A program made the position numbers and the translations under genes. A stretch of 64,000 nt of DNA from positions 119,248 through 183,247 of the forward strand of contig CADAES010000001.1 of assembly GCA_902786975.1 (NCBI GenBank), given 5' to 3'. The notes beneath the pieces were generated by a model. That model was given only the letters and a program-made list of their open reading frames with translations, did not search any database and had not been told where the DNA came from. This document shows positions 10,701-18,497 of the stretch, piece by piece; position 1 is the first letter of the stretch, and the number at the start of each line of letters is the position of its first letter. This DNA comes from an uncultured Ruminococcus sp. (GTDB taxonomy: Bacteria; Bacillota; Clostridia; Oscillospirales; Ruminococcaceae).

Positions 10701-13700
10701 GTAAATAACTATACTAATTCATCTGCTAAAGATGGTTTGATGAAGGCTCCTGTGCCGTATATCATTTATAGATATACCAAAGCATACGGTTCGGATAATG
10801 TGACATCAAAGAACTACCCTGCAAGAAAGATGACATCGGATAATACCAAATTCTGGGATATATCGCTTTCGGCAGGATCCGACTTTTCAAGCATGAACAG
10901 TTTTCAGGCGTTCAGGGGTATCGGTTCTGTTGGAATTTACTCAAAAAACGTGGGGGATACAACTGATAGAACCGCATTTAAGGTTGCAACATTTAATGGA
11001 AATGGCAATACAATTAATCTTCACATAAGCTTATCACGTTATGAAAGAGATCAAGAAAACTATTACCATTATCAACCAAAATCACTTACACAATCCATTA
11101 GTGGTGATGATTTAGGAACGGTATATGGACATGATGGAGCGGATAATATAAAGAAACTATTAGGATTGGGGTTATTTGATTGTGTAATGGTAAAAAATGA
11201 CTCGACACATGAATACCAATTCAAGAATTATAAATTACAGGGCATTATTGAAGATAAAGTGTATGGCACTGATGGTAGTGATATTACAGGTACAACAAAT
11301 CAGACCCAGCTTTTCTGCGTTGGTGGAGTATATGGTAAACGAGTAAATGGTAATAATTATGATGTCAATTTTAGTGGAATTACGTTTGATGGGTTGATCG
11401 TCTCTGGTGCATATTCATGTGGCGGTCTGGTTGGTATTGATGAAGTTAAATCTGTGCAACAAATGAAAATAGATGGTTGTAACTCCACTTCTAATGGTAT
11501 AAGTGTTACTGGAGGATGTTTTAATGATTCTAATGTGCGCCATGGTGTAGGGTGCTTTGTCGGAATGACATTCTGGACACGCCCATATATTGATGGCGAT
11601 AACAGTGATACTGAAACGGTTGAGACCACAGACATATCAGTTTCTAATATTACAACTTTTTATGATGGAGATTCTTATGCTTCAGTTGCTGGCGGATTAA
11701 TTGGTTACACAGGATCTGGTGCTGAAATCAAGAATATTAATCTGAAAGGACTTAACTCCAGTTCTGTAATAGGTTCACCGAAAGTCTTATATGCTGGAGG
11801 TTTTATTGGCTTTTCGCAGTCAGATAATACTGAGACTAGAATTGGTAATGTGGTTTTTGATAATTGCACGTTAAATGATATATCCGTGCAGGCTAAGTAT
11901 AGTGCTGCAGGTTTTTTGGCAAGATGTGGCAACACTAATTCCGCCTATTACCCCAGAGCTATATCTATTTCCGGTTGTGCAGTAATTGGCAATTCAGAAA
12001 GCAAACCTGAAATAAAAGCTTATGGATCTAATGAAAACGATAGATATGGTTCGGGCGGTTTTATTGCGGATTTTAGTTTGAATTCTGCAGCTGCAAATGG
12101 TGTGATAGAAGATAGTTATGTAACTGGCTACAAAATAGAAGGATACAATACGGGAGGTATAGTAGGTGCAGTAAGTAATAAGCCACTATATTTGAAAAAC
12201 ATTTACGTCAAGGATTGTGATTTAATAACATATAAAGCTAATATAGGCGGACTAATTGGGTTTTCCGGTGCAAGTGTTTCAGGCTATAATCTGAAAATAG
12301 ATGGTGTTGCTTTTTCTAAACGAAACGGTGATGATTATACAAGCGGTGCTGGTATTGTTGTTGGTAAAAACAATGGAAACGCTAATACTTTGACATACAG
12401 ATTTATCGGCATTGGCGCTTATAATTCAATTCCAGCAAAAGTTCCCACATCTGTTGTAAAAGGTAATGCTGTAAAAAATGATAGTTTCTATGTCTTTGCC
12501 GACTATCTGAACGCTTCTGCATCAGACACCGCGTCAAATTCACACGCTTCGACTTTCAATGTTGTGTCAACTGCAACTTCAGATCAGATCGTTACTGTTG
12601 ATCAGCCTGCTGCACCGTTCCTTACTGTCAATCCGAGGTCCGGTATGGGTGCGAATGAATATATCACCGGTGACGGCGCAAGTATCGGAAAAGCAGGAGA
12701 GATATACAAGGATTATAAAGCCATTACTTCAAACAGGAGATACAGTGTCGGAACTTCCGCAGTAACTGATTCTTCGGTTGGAAATGTGCCAGACGGTACA
12801 ACATTGGAGCATTATATTTCTGATGACGGCACATATAAGAACGGTGCATTCAAGATATCTACAGCATCTGCCGAGTTTGGCACTCTGCCGACAGGAGTAC
12901 AGAATTTTGCGATGCTTGTCATTAATGATGACCCGGATAAGACGAATGATATCACGCCGTTTATCAAGTCATATATACGCTTGGTAACAAATGCAGAGAA
13001 AAGTTCAAATCAGTATAAGAACAACCAGTATGCGTACAGCTATGGAAATGATAACATTAATAAACTGTATAAGGTAGTGATAAGACCTTGTTATTATGAC
13101 AGCAGCAAAGGCAAGTATGTTCTTGGAGATGCAGATGATTCAGGTCTGAAAATCAAATCAGACGGTAAATATGAATTTATCTCTGCAAATGCTGATTCGG
13201 AAGCCGGGAACTATCGATTCTCACTGATCGATGTTCAGTATATAGATCCGACTGATTCGGCTAAGGTCGCATATCATCTTTATGTTCCTGTCTATACAAA
13301 GAAGATGCTTACTGCAGAATTCAGTGCTGTAACAATGTCGGCAACCACTTATAACCGCGGCCCTTATGCTAACAAGATCGGTTCGGAAATAGCAGCAGGC
13401 AAGAACAGATCCATTCTTGTTGAAAGTACAAATGAGTGGACGACCACATTTATACGTTATACTTATCCAAAGAATCAGATCTCATCACAGGATAACTGGA
13501 ATTTCGACAAGAGCATAATACTGAATCTGGATTCTAACTTCGACAAACTGCCGAATGGGACGAAGCTGATCCTTGTTGACCCGAATGCAAATACAGATAA
13601 GTACTATACATTGACCTTGGACGGTTCTTATGCAACCGGTACAGATATTCAGTTACATTTGTCATCTTTTAAAAAAGATGAAAGCGGTACTCCGTTTGCG

Positions 13701-15104
13701 CCTCAAAATCTGTCTTCGATCCTGGCTGATCAAGGAGCGTGGGGAACGGGTGAGGGACATACGAACGAGCTTTATGAGGATTACTATATCAGTATTTATG
13801 TCCCGAATATAACAGCAGGTCAGACGCATGGTGTAGAAATAAAGACTGGTTCGGTAATGACATATACCGGCGGAGGAGATACGCAAAAGGCAAATATTGA
13901 GAAAAAGCTGAATTCTTATTTGGTCCTTGGAGACCTATTTACGCATAGTATCACAGAACATAGCTTTGTAGTTACATCCGGTGATGGCAATACACAGTGG
14001 GAAGATCTCCGTGAAATGACTAACGTTAATAATGTTTTGAAGACGGAAGTAACTGCTACAGTTCAGATCAAAAACCTGCAAGCAGGCTCGTATCTTTCCA
14101 ATTCTGATGTTTATCATGCCTTTTACTTGACATTGACATCGCACGATGTTAATGGAAAAGTATCGGATATTATTTATGGTACCAATCCGGGATACATTAG
14201 TAATACAACTACGTTGGCTTACACGGATTCTGATGGTTCTCATACCACGACATCAACACATTCGTATCTTGGAGCGAACTATATCTATCTGAACTCCGGC
14301 AGTATCAGGGATGCTCTTATGGATCCGACATTAATGCCAACCATTACGATCCATTCTGTAACAACGGTGAAATTTAACGATATCACTGCATTCCCGTTTA
14401 ATCAAAGCGGAGATCCTAAATATGGTACACAAGTCTCAGTAAAGTCGAGTGTGGCTTATAGAGAAGAAGATCTTAGATATAGTGCTTTGAATTCAGTAAT
14501 GGAAGACCCTGAGGGTAAACGCTATTATACAAAAACCCAAAATAGTGCGCAGTTAAGCTTTAATGCAGTTCCAACTGATGATATTACTGATGAAATCGGA
14601 TATAAGACGAACAACAGAAGTTTGTTAGGTGTGAACGGCAAGTATGGTACACAGCCTCCTATCGTTGGAAAGGCGATCTATAATGTAGACGATATCATTG
14701 ATTACGACTCGGCAGAGAAAGTAGTGTACACGATTACGCTGTATAAAAAGGTTACAGGAGTAAGCGGCAAAACAAAGTATGAACAGGTAGAAAATATAAG
14801 TAATTATCTAAGAAACGTTAATCTGACGGATTCCAATTCAGAGGTTACTTTGGAAGAGGATAAAACTGATCAAAAATCTTATGTTTATACTGGAAAAATA
14901 ACGCATGGCAGTCAGCTTGACCTTGATAAGATGTTTGAAGTTGACTTTAGCTGTACGGTTCTCACCGGTGATTCAACTCATAATGAATATGCTAACTACA
15001 AGGTCGTGCTTACCGCTGATCTGGTCGGGGCTACGAACGCATGGAAAGACTCGTATCTTGTTTATACTAACGCCAAATTTGATCCTTCTGTGATCGATGA
15101 ATAA
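4719..15104 (+). CDS. Giant GLUG-repeat / beta-helix-like surface protein (about 3461 residues)
   Basis: The ATG at 4719 follows a GGCGGGTGA stretch and gives a good signal peptide (basic MKRLFNRKNRIYRR, hydrophobic IISFTLVLALVFTG, then TPA); an in-frame GTG at 4695 is less likely. Residues of roughly 220-1150 carry many short glycine motifs of the GLUG type (GGLIGE, GGIAGY, GGVFGY, GGIAGE, GGLFGK, GGIIGE) spaced by beta strands, as in repeat adhesins that fold as right-handed beta-helices. A second such block starts near residue 1570 with a GCGTYNDPYIISDADQLN motif, a common start of beta-helix domains, and runs to about 2600. The last 850 residues are beta-rich and may be Ig-like. There is no LPXTG, WxL, dockerin, choline-binding or SLH signal and no C-terminal membrane helix. 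It is probably a secreted adhesin or filament component; the exact role is unknown. Confidence 0.7.
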   Translation: MKRLFNRKNRIYRRIISFTLVLALVFTGTPADLICEDILERTGLSMNVKAEGELDALKSRYSAHTYTFTSESPDLSEYSQCFQDKTWAEDHANDTITLNPISSRYLFDANYNPIGNSAAPFNGTIYLNTNTDDFYVETYSPIFDYVKDSAKLYNLGTTTVIPLNIKRLADAGDNVSPLLANHMVGSGATDPYEWKVILNTANVKSYSGVIYEMTDGAKIDLTFEDKSDHTQVLDNNGNISSGSIIDNKQSNKHYGILCGSIQGGSVLKSKYTKTKDDNVTFIGTETANCGGLIGEINASTFELLSGSSAAKVDFKTAKKQVGFICGHAESSKITLPTDYAFSGTVDGKDYAGGIAGYCKNTVVNYATTTGAITLDSCNITGGKKTGGVFGYYECNTAANDILLTRTYSLTGCKVEGAELSGGIAGEYKVTYSGAVTIDIDDYSMDSTTQLKTGTSAGGLFGKFTSAGSVTITDSDTTNTHFAPPSSSVPFGGIIGEYVNNGYANTLTLSGFTVNNLSASSSGNVGGIIRQLTDSTYVSVSRVSVTNVDASSATYFGGIISTLDSSNAGSFIDVTGDFTLTMATGKTYKGGAIAGSFKKGVIRFAGTTDISGAQAENGYAQLVYENDETLVYAKGNGSDSAWTFKRNSATTASDLGQWGEVVRLFDVSGTKKNAEDAGIVSVANNKVTVASVTADPAINDEVSFAKVALNMQLNDGSDHVALCFASGGANKTSLLSSNITVSGEIDLSGTGLLGFMRDGGSAFSSDAECFKGSISKASGASEATIKLATGEAYGTYLEGSTGTGGKIYLTGTYGHNAQGLLAFANGASATNLTVSGDIKVEGAATMYAGALFGAMTNGASLSGVTITTTLDVTKGDSDVFFFVGGTAGVFDGSTTSTDPYVLEIKERCSIKPTIKLYGDIDCTSKRTINVGGILGSLKGEAATQYNVSVASSEVSPKIEIGTDVLDVDTSYVGGMIGRIQANTKNARTVTLSSVTMTGASVETKSKYSGGLLGSHWERTNLTVNGLTITGSKVDSKYSADGSKQSGLVFKGTGKWDINTLTIQATSDSTPVNTTFSSTNGAPASFGLIVNEAYSGDDGLYINLKNSGYSLTGVTVPTSSSDGNYYVDEIAADTKNNDKDGGDITAGGKGTGIVNINMNASADGTLTKIVDTDTPANGTGTYQNRLYSQLENLIGNRNSRYYYNLDVMLEKGTLGSTAPAGEQFLLWSVRKYAADNIKKYFKSNEEMISSTGIDLSGLSYYPIAGGEVTMPASATVTFGFNAIHDYENTSSSADSWKRFPDDVGAPKSSNAQNQHYLMQTGLFTTVSSLSANTLTLTGDFGYVAGAASGALINKSTSGSVSLTGLTLDGLTPSNAASYMLINSIDGTGTATPSLTISNLRATNYDAEGITLPVAKSLFGTATGQNMTMSFSDIKLDARDGNTIKDENWEKDSSTYAKAMTDAYGTSRSIFSTAIFFTELLAAKTCNMEYNYTVDEDWGTGTPRNVTYGKEVTDSREYQNSEKHYFLAGETDGHFTNPISNSNTEFSFTNGFLPYVGNYTAKGNNTTYPVTEIKVNYKAPGVTVGCGTYNDPYIISDADQLNAIAKAINGTAYPNTIRLPNYFYDNHVSISWHDSTINPNGCGLFTLPSGSNTYNKATSNTATLTGSWNTTKVRYYLASAYYKIEGTFTLPDDFEGIGVPNDTNGVKGNTVFHGVIVGDSSSKPTITNPTNNPFIVAANGAVVKNIIITNTGTITREQTETGSSALYGYNGTNTDAKYYGGVIGEIMGGDNIIDDVTVRYSGSTTLSGKYAHIIAEGGMVGCVVNGALIFRGSNSVSGRTVTGGIYSNQFVGRVINGYAVYESITGKTGSAPDNYNKKTGEGNNETKTYTYPIDTIDRSKTTNSDNLLDVNWSDSTITVPDAQSLYIMSLITQSIASTAETTSPYNYYKYSPSYGYNSDNGFKYINGVARLGDYSSVGCGTSAAKPDDYSDYAVFDSVNNYTNSSAKDGLMKAPVPYIIYRYTKAYGSDNVTSKNYPARKMTSDNTKFWDISLSAGSDFSSMNSFQAFRGIGSVGIYSKNVGDTTDRTAFKVATFNGNGNTINLHISLSRYERDQENYYHYQPKSLTQSISGDDLGTVYGHDGADNIKKLLGLGLFDCVMVKNDSTHEYQFKNYKLQGIIEDKVYGTDGSDITGTTNQTQLFCVGGVYGKRVNGNNYDVNFSGITFDGLIVSGAYSCGGLVGIDEVKSVQQMKIDGCNSTSNGISVTGGCFNDSNVRHGVGCFVGMTFWTRPYIDGDNSDTETVETTDISVSNITTFYDGDSYASVAGGLIGYTGSGAEIKNINLKGLNSSSVIGSPKVLYAGGFIGFSQSDNTETRIGNVVFDNCTLNDISVQAKYSAAGFLARCGNTNSAYYPRAISISGCAVIGNSESKPEIKAYGSNENDRYGSGGFIADFSLNSAAANGVIEDSYVTGYKIEGYNTGGIVGAVSNKPLYLKNIYVKDCDLITYKANIGGLIGFSGASVSGYNLKIDGVAFSKRNGDDYTSGAGIVVGKNNGNANTLTYRFIGIGAYNSIPAKVPTSVVKGNAVKNDSFYVFADYLNASASDTASNSHASTFNVVSTATSDQIVTVDQPAAPFLTVNPRSGMGANEYITGDGASIGKAGEIYKDYKAITSNRRYSVGTSAVTDSSVGNVPDGTTLEHYISDDGTYKNGAFKISTASAEFGTLPTGVQNFAMLVINDDPDKTNDITPFIKSYIRLVTNAEKSSNQYKNNQYAYSYGNDNINKLYKVVIRPCYYDSSKGKYVLGDADDSGLKIKSDGKYEFISANADSEAGNYRFSLIDVQYIDPTDSAKVAYHLYVPVYTKKMLTAEFSAVTMSATTYNRGPYANKIGSEIAAGKNRSILVESTNEWTTTFIRYTYPKNQISSQDNWNFDKSIILNLDSNFDKLPNGTKLILVDPNANTDKYYTLTLDGSYATGTDIQLHLSSFKKDESGTPFAPQNLSSILADQGAWGTGEGHTNELYEDYYISIYVPNITAGQTHGVEIKTGSVMTYTGGGDTQKANIEKKLNSYLVLGDLFTHSITEHSFVVTSGDGNTQWEDLREMTNVNNVLKTEVTATVQIKNLQAGSYLSNSDVYHAFYLTLTSHDVNGKVSDIIYGTNPGYISNTTTLAYTDSDGSHTTTSTHSYLGANYIYLNSGSIRDALMDPTLMPTITIHSVTTVKFNDITAFPFNQSGDPKYGTQVSVKSSVAYREEDLRYSALNSVMEDPEGKRYYTKTQNSAQLSFNAVPTDDITDEIGYKTNNRSLLGVNGKYGTQPPIVGKAIYNVDDIIDYDSAEKVVYTITLYKKVTGVSGKTKYEQVENISNYLRNVNLTDSNSEVTLEEDKTDQKSYVYTGKITHGSQLDLDKMFEVDFSCTVLTGDSTHNEYANYKVVLTADLVGATNAWKDSYLVYTNAKFDPSVIDE

Positions 15105-15138
15105 AACAATTAAACAGATACAATGCCTGTTACACAGA

Positions 15139-15181
15139 CAATGCCGGGATCCTATGGGGATCTCGGCATTGATCGTTTTTG
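15139..15181 (+). terminator. Terminator of the surface-protein locus
   Basis: AATGCCGGGATCC and GGGATCTCGGCATT form a long stem with a four-base loop, followed by GATCGTTTTT. It lies about 35 bases after the giant gene. Confidence 0.85.
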
Positions 15182-15222
15182 TGAAATCATTGCATCATTT
15201 TAGATTCACTCAGAATCTCCCC

Positions 15223-15251
15223 TTGCAAACCCTTGGAATTTGTGCTATAAT
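15223..15251 (+). promoter_or_regulatory. SigA-type promoter of the rubrerythrin gene
   Basis: TTGCAA (15223-15228), 17-base spacer, TATAAT (15246-15251). The leader of about 65 bases ends in an AGGAGG site. No PerR-box-like dyad was evident. Confidence 0.75.
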
Positions 15252-15321
15252 ATAATAAGCGGGAGAGTTACCGGCTAAAAAAACACCAATACGGTGAATT
15301 GACAATACAGGAGGAATCACA

Positions 15322-15870
15322 ATGGCAGACGTTAAAACCAAGTACAGCGGCACGCAGACCGAGAAAAATCTGCAGGCAGCATTTGCAGGGGAGTCACAGG
15401 CAAGAAATAAGTATACCTACTTTGCATCAAAAGCAAAAAAGGAAGGCTACGAGCAGATCTCTGCGCTGTTTCTGAAGACCGCAGATAATGAGAAGGAGCA
15501 CGCTAAGATGTGGTTCAAGGAGCTTAACGGTATTGGCTCGACAGCTGAGAACCTCGCTGCTGCGGCAGACGGCGAGAACTTCGAGTGGACGGATATGTAC
15601 GAGGACTTTGCTAAGACCGCTGAGGCTGAGGGCTTCCCGGAACTTGCCGAAAAGTTCAGAGGCGTAGCTGCCATTGAAAAGCACCACGAGGAAAGATACC
15701 GTGCGCTTCTCAAGAACGTAGAGATGCAGGAGGTATTCAAGAAGAGTGAGGTCAAGGTGTGGGAATGCCGCAACTGCGGACATATCGTTGTTGGCACGCA
15801 GGCTCCTGATATTTGCCCTGTTTGCGCTCACCCGCAGTCCTACTTTGAGGTAAACGCTGAGAACTATTGA
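15322..15870 (+). CDS. rbr: Rubrerythrin
   Basis: Rubrerythrin reduces hydrogen peroxide in the cytoplasm of anaerobes, taking electrons from NAD(P)H through a reductase. The 182 residues show the expected two domains. The N-terminal four-helix ferritin-like domain carries the diiron ligands in [17 protein letters not shown] and [10 protein letters not shown]. The C-terminal rubredoxin-like domain has two Cys pairs (CRNCG near 147 and CPVC near 165). The length matches the family. ATG 15322 follows AGGAGGAATCACA. It is a single-gene transcript between its own promoter and the 15884 terminator. The identification is secure. Confidence 0.96.
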   Translation: MADVKTKYSGTQTEKNLQAAFAGESQARNKYTYFASKAKKEGYEQISALFLKTADNEKEHAKMWFKELNGIGSTAENLAAAADGENFEWTDMYEDFAKTAEAEGFPELAEKFRGVAAIEKHHEERYRALLKNVEMQEVFKKSEVKVWECRNCGHIVVGTQAPDICPVCAHPQSYFEVNAENY

Positions 15871-15883
15871 TATTGAGACGCAA

Positions 15884-15931
15884 AAATGCCCTGTTCCGAA
15901 TTGCTCGGAGCAGGGCTTTATGTTTTTGGTC
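15884..15931. terminator. Bidirectional terminator between convergent genes
   Basis: GCCCTGTTCCGA pairs with TCGGAGCAGGGC. A-rich sequence on the left and T-rich on the right let it serve both rubrerythrin and the DUF4236 gene on the opposite strand. Confidence 0.8.
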
Positions 15932-15938
15932 AGCCTTT

Positions 15939-16232
15939 TCAGCCTTGTTTCTTTGTGGTAGATCTTCTTGTCGAGGTCGTTTTCTTTGCAGCGTTTTTTT
16001 TCGCCGCGGCCTTTTTTGCCGAGCCTCCGAACAGTCCACCGAGAGAGGACTTCTTTGTATCCACATAGGAGATGCCTGTTCCGGGGATACTGAATGTGGT
16101 CGTTTCTCTGCCGGTCGTGCTAATTGTCTTGCGGACGCCCTTTGTCCCTGCGGAGATGCTGGCGCTCTTAGTGCCGATGTTCAGCTTGATGCCGTTGCCG
16201 AGATTGATGCTTTTTCTGAATCTTAATCCCAT
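15939..16232 (-). CDS. DUF4236 domain protein
   Basis: A 97-residue protein whose first 55 residues match the DUF4236 pattern: MGLRFRKSINLGNGIKLNIGTKSASISAGTKG-type strands with alternating Gly and hydrophobic residues, ending near TGISY. The C-terminal 35 residues are Lys/Ala/Thr-rich (AKKAAAKKNAAKKTT) and probably disordered and nucleic-acid- or wall-binding. The function of DUF4236 is unknown; it is found singly and in larger proteins of many bacteria. A promoter with TTGACT and TATACT lies upstream and AAAGGAG precedes the ATG. No partner gene is apparent. Confidence 0.8.
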   Translation of the reverse strand: MGLRFRKSINLGNGIKLNIGTKSASISAGTKGVRKTISTTGRETTTFSIPGTGISYVDTKKSSLGGLFGGSAKKAAAKKNAAKKTTSTRRSTTKKQG

Positions 16233-16271
16233 TGTAAAAACTCCTTTCGTAAAGAAAAATATTACAGACTG

Positions 16272-16300
16272 AGTATACCGTATTGCGCTGCATGAGTCAA
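16272..16300 (-). promoter_or_regulatory. SigA-type promoter of the DUF4236 gene
   Basis: On the minus strand TTGACT (16300-16295), 17 bases, TATACT (16277-16272), about 40 bases before the start codon. Confidence 0.7.
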
Positions 16301-16310
16301 GGCGCCGGAG

Positions 16311-17195
16311 TTATCCGGGGAGCTTGACTATTATCTCGAAGCGCTCGTTGTCAAGCGCTGCGGAGATCTTTCCGCCGAGAAGCTCGACGAACTGCTTGGC
16401 TATCGCAAGTCCAAGCCCTGTGCTTCCCGTCGTTCGTGATATATCGGTGGTGTAGAACTCGTCAAAGATGTGCTCGGGGTCTATCTGCTTGTCAACTGTA
16501 GCATTTGCAAACCTGACCTCATGATACTCAAAATCGGCGTGGATATAAAGTGTTCCGCAGCCGTGCTTCAAGGCGTTGTTGATAAGGTTGTCAAACACAC
16601 GCATCAGCATACCTTTATTTGAAAGCAGCAGTATCTTTGACTTGTCGTAGGTCAGCTCTATCATTCGGTTACGGTCGTTATAGTCGTCAAAATAGTGTGA
16701 AACGGCTTCTTCAAGCAAAGCGATAAGATTGACAGGACCGAGCTCCGGCTCTTTTTCGCCCGATATGACCTTGTAAAACTCAAAGAACTGGTCGATAAGC
16801 TCTTCAAGCCTTCTGAGCCTTCGTTCGGTTATTTCAAGCTCTCTTTTCTGTTCGTCGATATCGATCCCGTCGCTCTGTGCGAGGTGGACATATCCAAGTG
16901 CGGAGGTCAGCGGAGTGCGCAGGTCGTGAGAGATGTTGGTCATCATCTGTTCGAGGTCGTGGCTTTTGCGGTTGTACATTATGCGCTCTTCTCGGAGCAT
17001 TTTCAGAAGCGAGTTTATTTCGTTGATAAGCTCTGCATCGCCCGTGCCTATCTCGATGTTGACAAGGTTGTTCGTGTCCTGGTCCTTTATCCTGCGTATC
17101 TGGTCAACAGTATTCTTTCTGCCTATCCTTATCTGGATTAACATTGAAAACATTATAAAGCAGGCTATCGAGAGTGCGATGATCGCTATTACCAT
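16311..17195 (-). CDS. Sensor histidine kinase of an antimicrobial-peptide-type two-component system
   Basis: A 294-residue kinase with one N-terminal membrane helix (MVIAIIALSIACFIMFSMLIQI) and almost no extracellular part, so it probably senses in the membrane or through a partner. The HisKA phosphoacceptor motif is NISHDLRTPLTSA near residue 90, the N box is NLINNALKHG, and the G2 box is GSTGLGLAIAKQ near 262. The G1 region reads VRFANATVDKQ, without the usual DxGxG, a feature of several bacitracin/lantibiotic-type kinases. It is the last gene of a five-gene operon headed by its cognate response regulator. GGAAGTGAG precedes the ATG. It should phosphorylate the regulator encoded at 19478-20158. 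Confidence 0.85.
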   Translation of the reverse strand: MVIAIIALSIACFIMFSMLIQIRIGRKNTVDQIRRIKDQDTNNLVNIEIGTGDAELINEINSLLKMLREERIMYNRKSHDLEQMMTNISHDLRTPLTSALGYVHLAQSDGIDIDEQKRELEITERRLRRLEELIDQFFEFYKVISGEKEPELGPVNLIALLEEAVSHYFDDYNDRNRMIELTYDKSKILLLSNKGMLMRVFDNLINNALKHGCGTLYIHADFEYHEVRFANATVDKQIDPEHIFDEFYTTDISRTTGSTGLGLAIAKQFVELLGGKISAALDNERFEIIVKLPG

Positions 17196-17232
17196 ATAAA
17201 CTCACTTCCTTTCTTGTGATCTGTTTTGTATC

Positions 17233-17691
17233 TTATGCAGCCGCCCTTTTGTCAGCTCTCTTTTTGCTGAAAACTATCCGCATAACTATAAACGCTATCG
17301 GGAACAGCAGCAGTACGGGCATCCACACTAATGCGATCGGCTTTCCCCACTGTTGCATCGCTTTCGGTCTTTGCGTAACGATGCAGTATGTCCACACGGT
17401 AAAGTATATCGAAATGATGATGTTGTTTGCATCGACGATGAACAGTATGAACTGCTGCATTACGCTGTGACCTTTTTCGAGCCCGAAGCCAGCAACGAAC
17501 GGGTATATGCCGAATATCTTGTTGTCGATAACATCAAAGATGCTTTCATGCGTCTTTTCGTCAAACCCAAAATGTATCCCCATAGGATTCGGCAGGCTGT
17601 CATACTTTATGATGAACCACACAAGCCCTATCGCCAGCGGGATAAGGCTGGCTATGAGAATGATGATATGTGTGCGCTTTATGGTTTTCAT
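17233..17691 (-). CDS. DUF1648-type membrane protein
   Basis: A 152-residue protein with about four membrane helices. It begins with a basic residue cluster and a helix (IIILIASLIPLAIGLVWFIIKY), followed by DSLPNPMGIHFGFD, which matches the LPxxxxxHF signature of DUF1648 proteins. DUF1648 proteins such as SdpI-like family members often accompany immunity or stress systems. Here it sits between the ABC permease (12 bases away) and the histidine kinase (37 bases away), so it probably belongs to the same resistance module. AGGAGA precedes the ATG. Its direct function is unknown. Confidence 0.7.
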   Translation of the reverse strand: MKTIKRTHIIILIASLIPLAIGLVWFIIKYDSLPNPMGIHFGFDEKTHESIFDVIDNKIFGIYPFVAGFGLEKGHSVMQQFILFIVDANNIIISIYFTVWTYCIVTQRPKAMQQWGKPIALVWMPVLLLFPIAFIVMRIVFSKKRADKRAAA

Positions 17692-17703
17692 ATTCTTGTT
17701 CTC

Positions 17704-18483
17704 CTATTCTCTTATGGCTTCACATTTATTGAAGTATCTTATGCCCACAAGGAACATAACTGCGCTGAGCAGGAATGAAGCTGTTTCAGCCTCAAATAAA
17801 TACTTCGTGTCGCTGCTCAGACGTGTCACTCTTTCAAAAACCGTAGTGAGGTCGTAGGTGACAAGATGCTCTGCGGCGAAAGACTTAGTTGAACGCACAA
17901 GCATCAGAAGCCTTATCAATCCCGAATAGAGTATCGGCACGGATATCATAATTGTATTGAACACCGTAGCCCTTTTTATAAGGAACGCAAGGAACACGAA
18001 CAGCGATATCATAGCGATAAATATAGGCGTCTGGATAAGCAGCAGTCTGAAAAACTCATTTGCGGGAGCCGAACTGCCGCTGCCGTAGCATATAAGGTGC
18101 AGCAGATAGTATATCGAATTTCCTGCCCAGAAAAGCACAAGGCTCAGGCACTGTGTGAACATAAACTTGAAAGCAAAGTATTTGTTCCTGCTCGTGAACG
18201 ACGAGAGCGTGTTTGATATCATCCCGCCCGAAAAATCGGAGATTATCAGCGCAGACACGGGGAAAAGCATCAGAAAATAATAGTTGAAATTGCACGACAG
18301 CATCGCAATATCAATGCTGACGCTGCTGTCGCTGAGCGTTTCGGTCTGATAGCCTGCGGTGATGATTATTGGCTGATTGGTTATCAGATTTATCAGATAC
18401 ATTACTGATATCGCACTGATGCAAAGATAAATGCTCTTGATCCTGACGAGGCGGTACAGGTCGGCTTTTGCCATGTTTATCAT
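17704..18483 (-). CDS. ABC-2-type permease of the peptide-resistance exporter
   Basis: The start at 18483 (MINMAKADLYRL) is set by an AGGAGGTAC site directly upstream; a longer frame reading back through the ATPase gene is rejected. The 259-residue product has six predicted membrane helices and no large extracellular domain, the usual build of permeases paired with BcrA-type ATPases in bacitracin and lantibiotic protection (LanEFG-like). It follows the ATPase gene by 14 bases. The substrate is unknown; the two-component system in the same operon suggests induction by a wall-active peptide. Confidence 0.8.
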   Translation of the reverse strand: MINMAKADLYRLVRIKSIYLCISAISVMYLINLITNQPIIITAGYQTETLSDSSVSIDIAMLSCNFNYYFLMLFPVSALIISDFSGGMISNTLSSFTSRNKYFAFKFMFTQCLSLVLFWAGNSIYYLLHLICYGSGSSAPANEFFRLLLIQTPIFIAMISLFVFLAFLIKRATVFNTIMISVPILYSGLIRLLMLVRSTKSFAAEHLVTYDLTTVFERVTRLSSDTKYLFEAETASFLLSAVMFLVGIRYFNKCEAIRE

Positions 18484-18497
18484 AGTGTCAGTACCTC

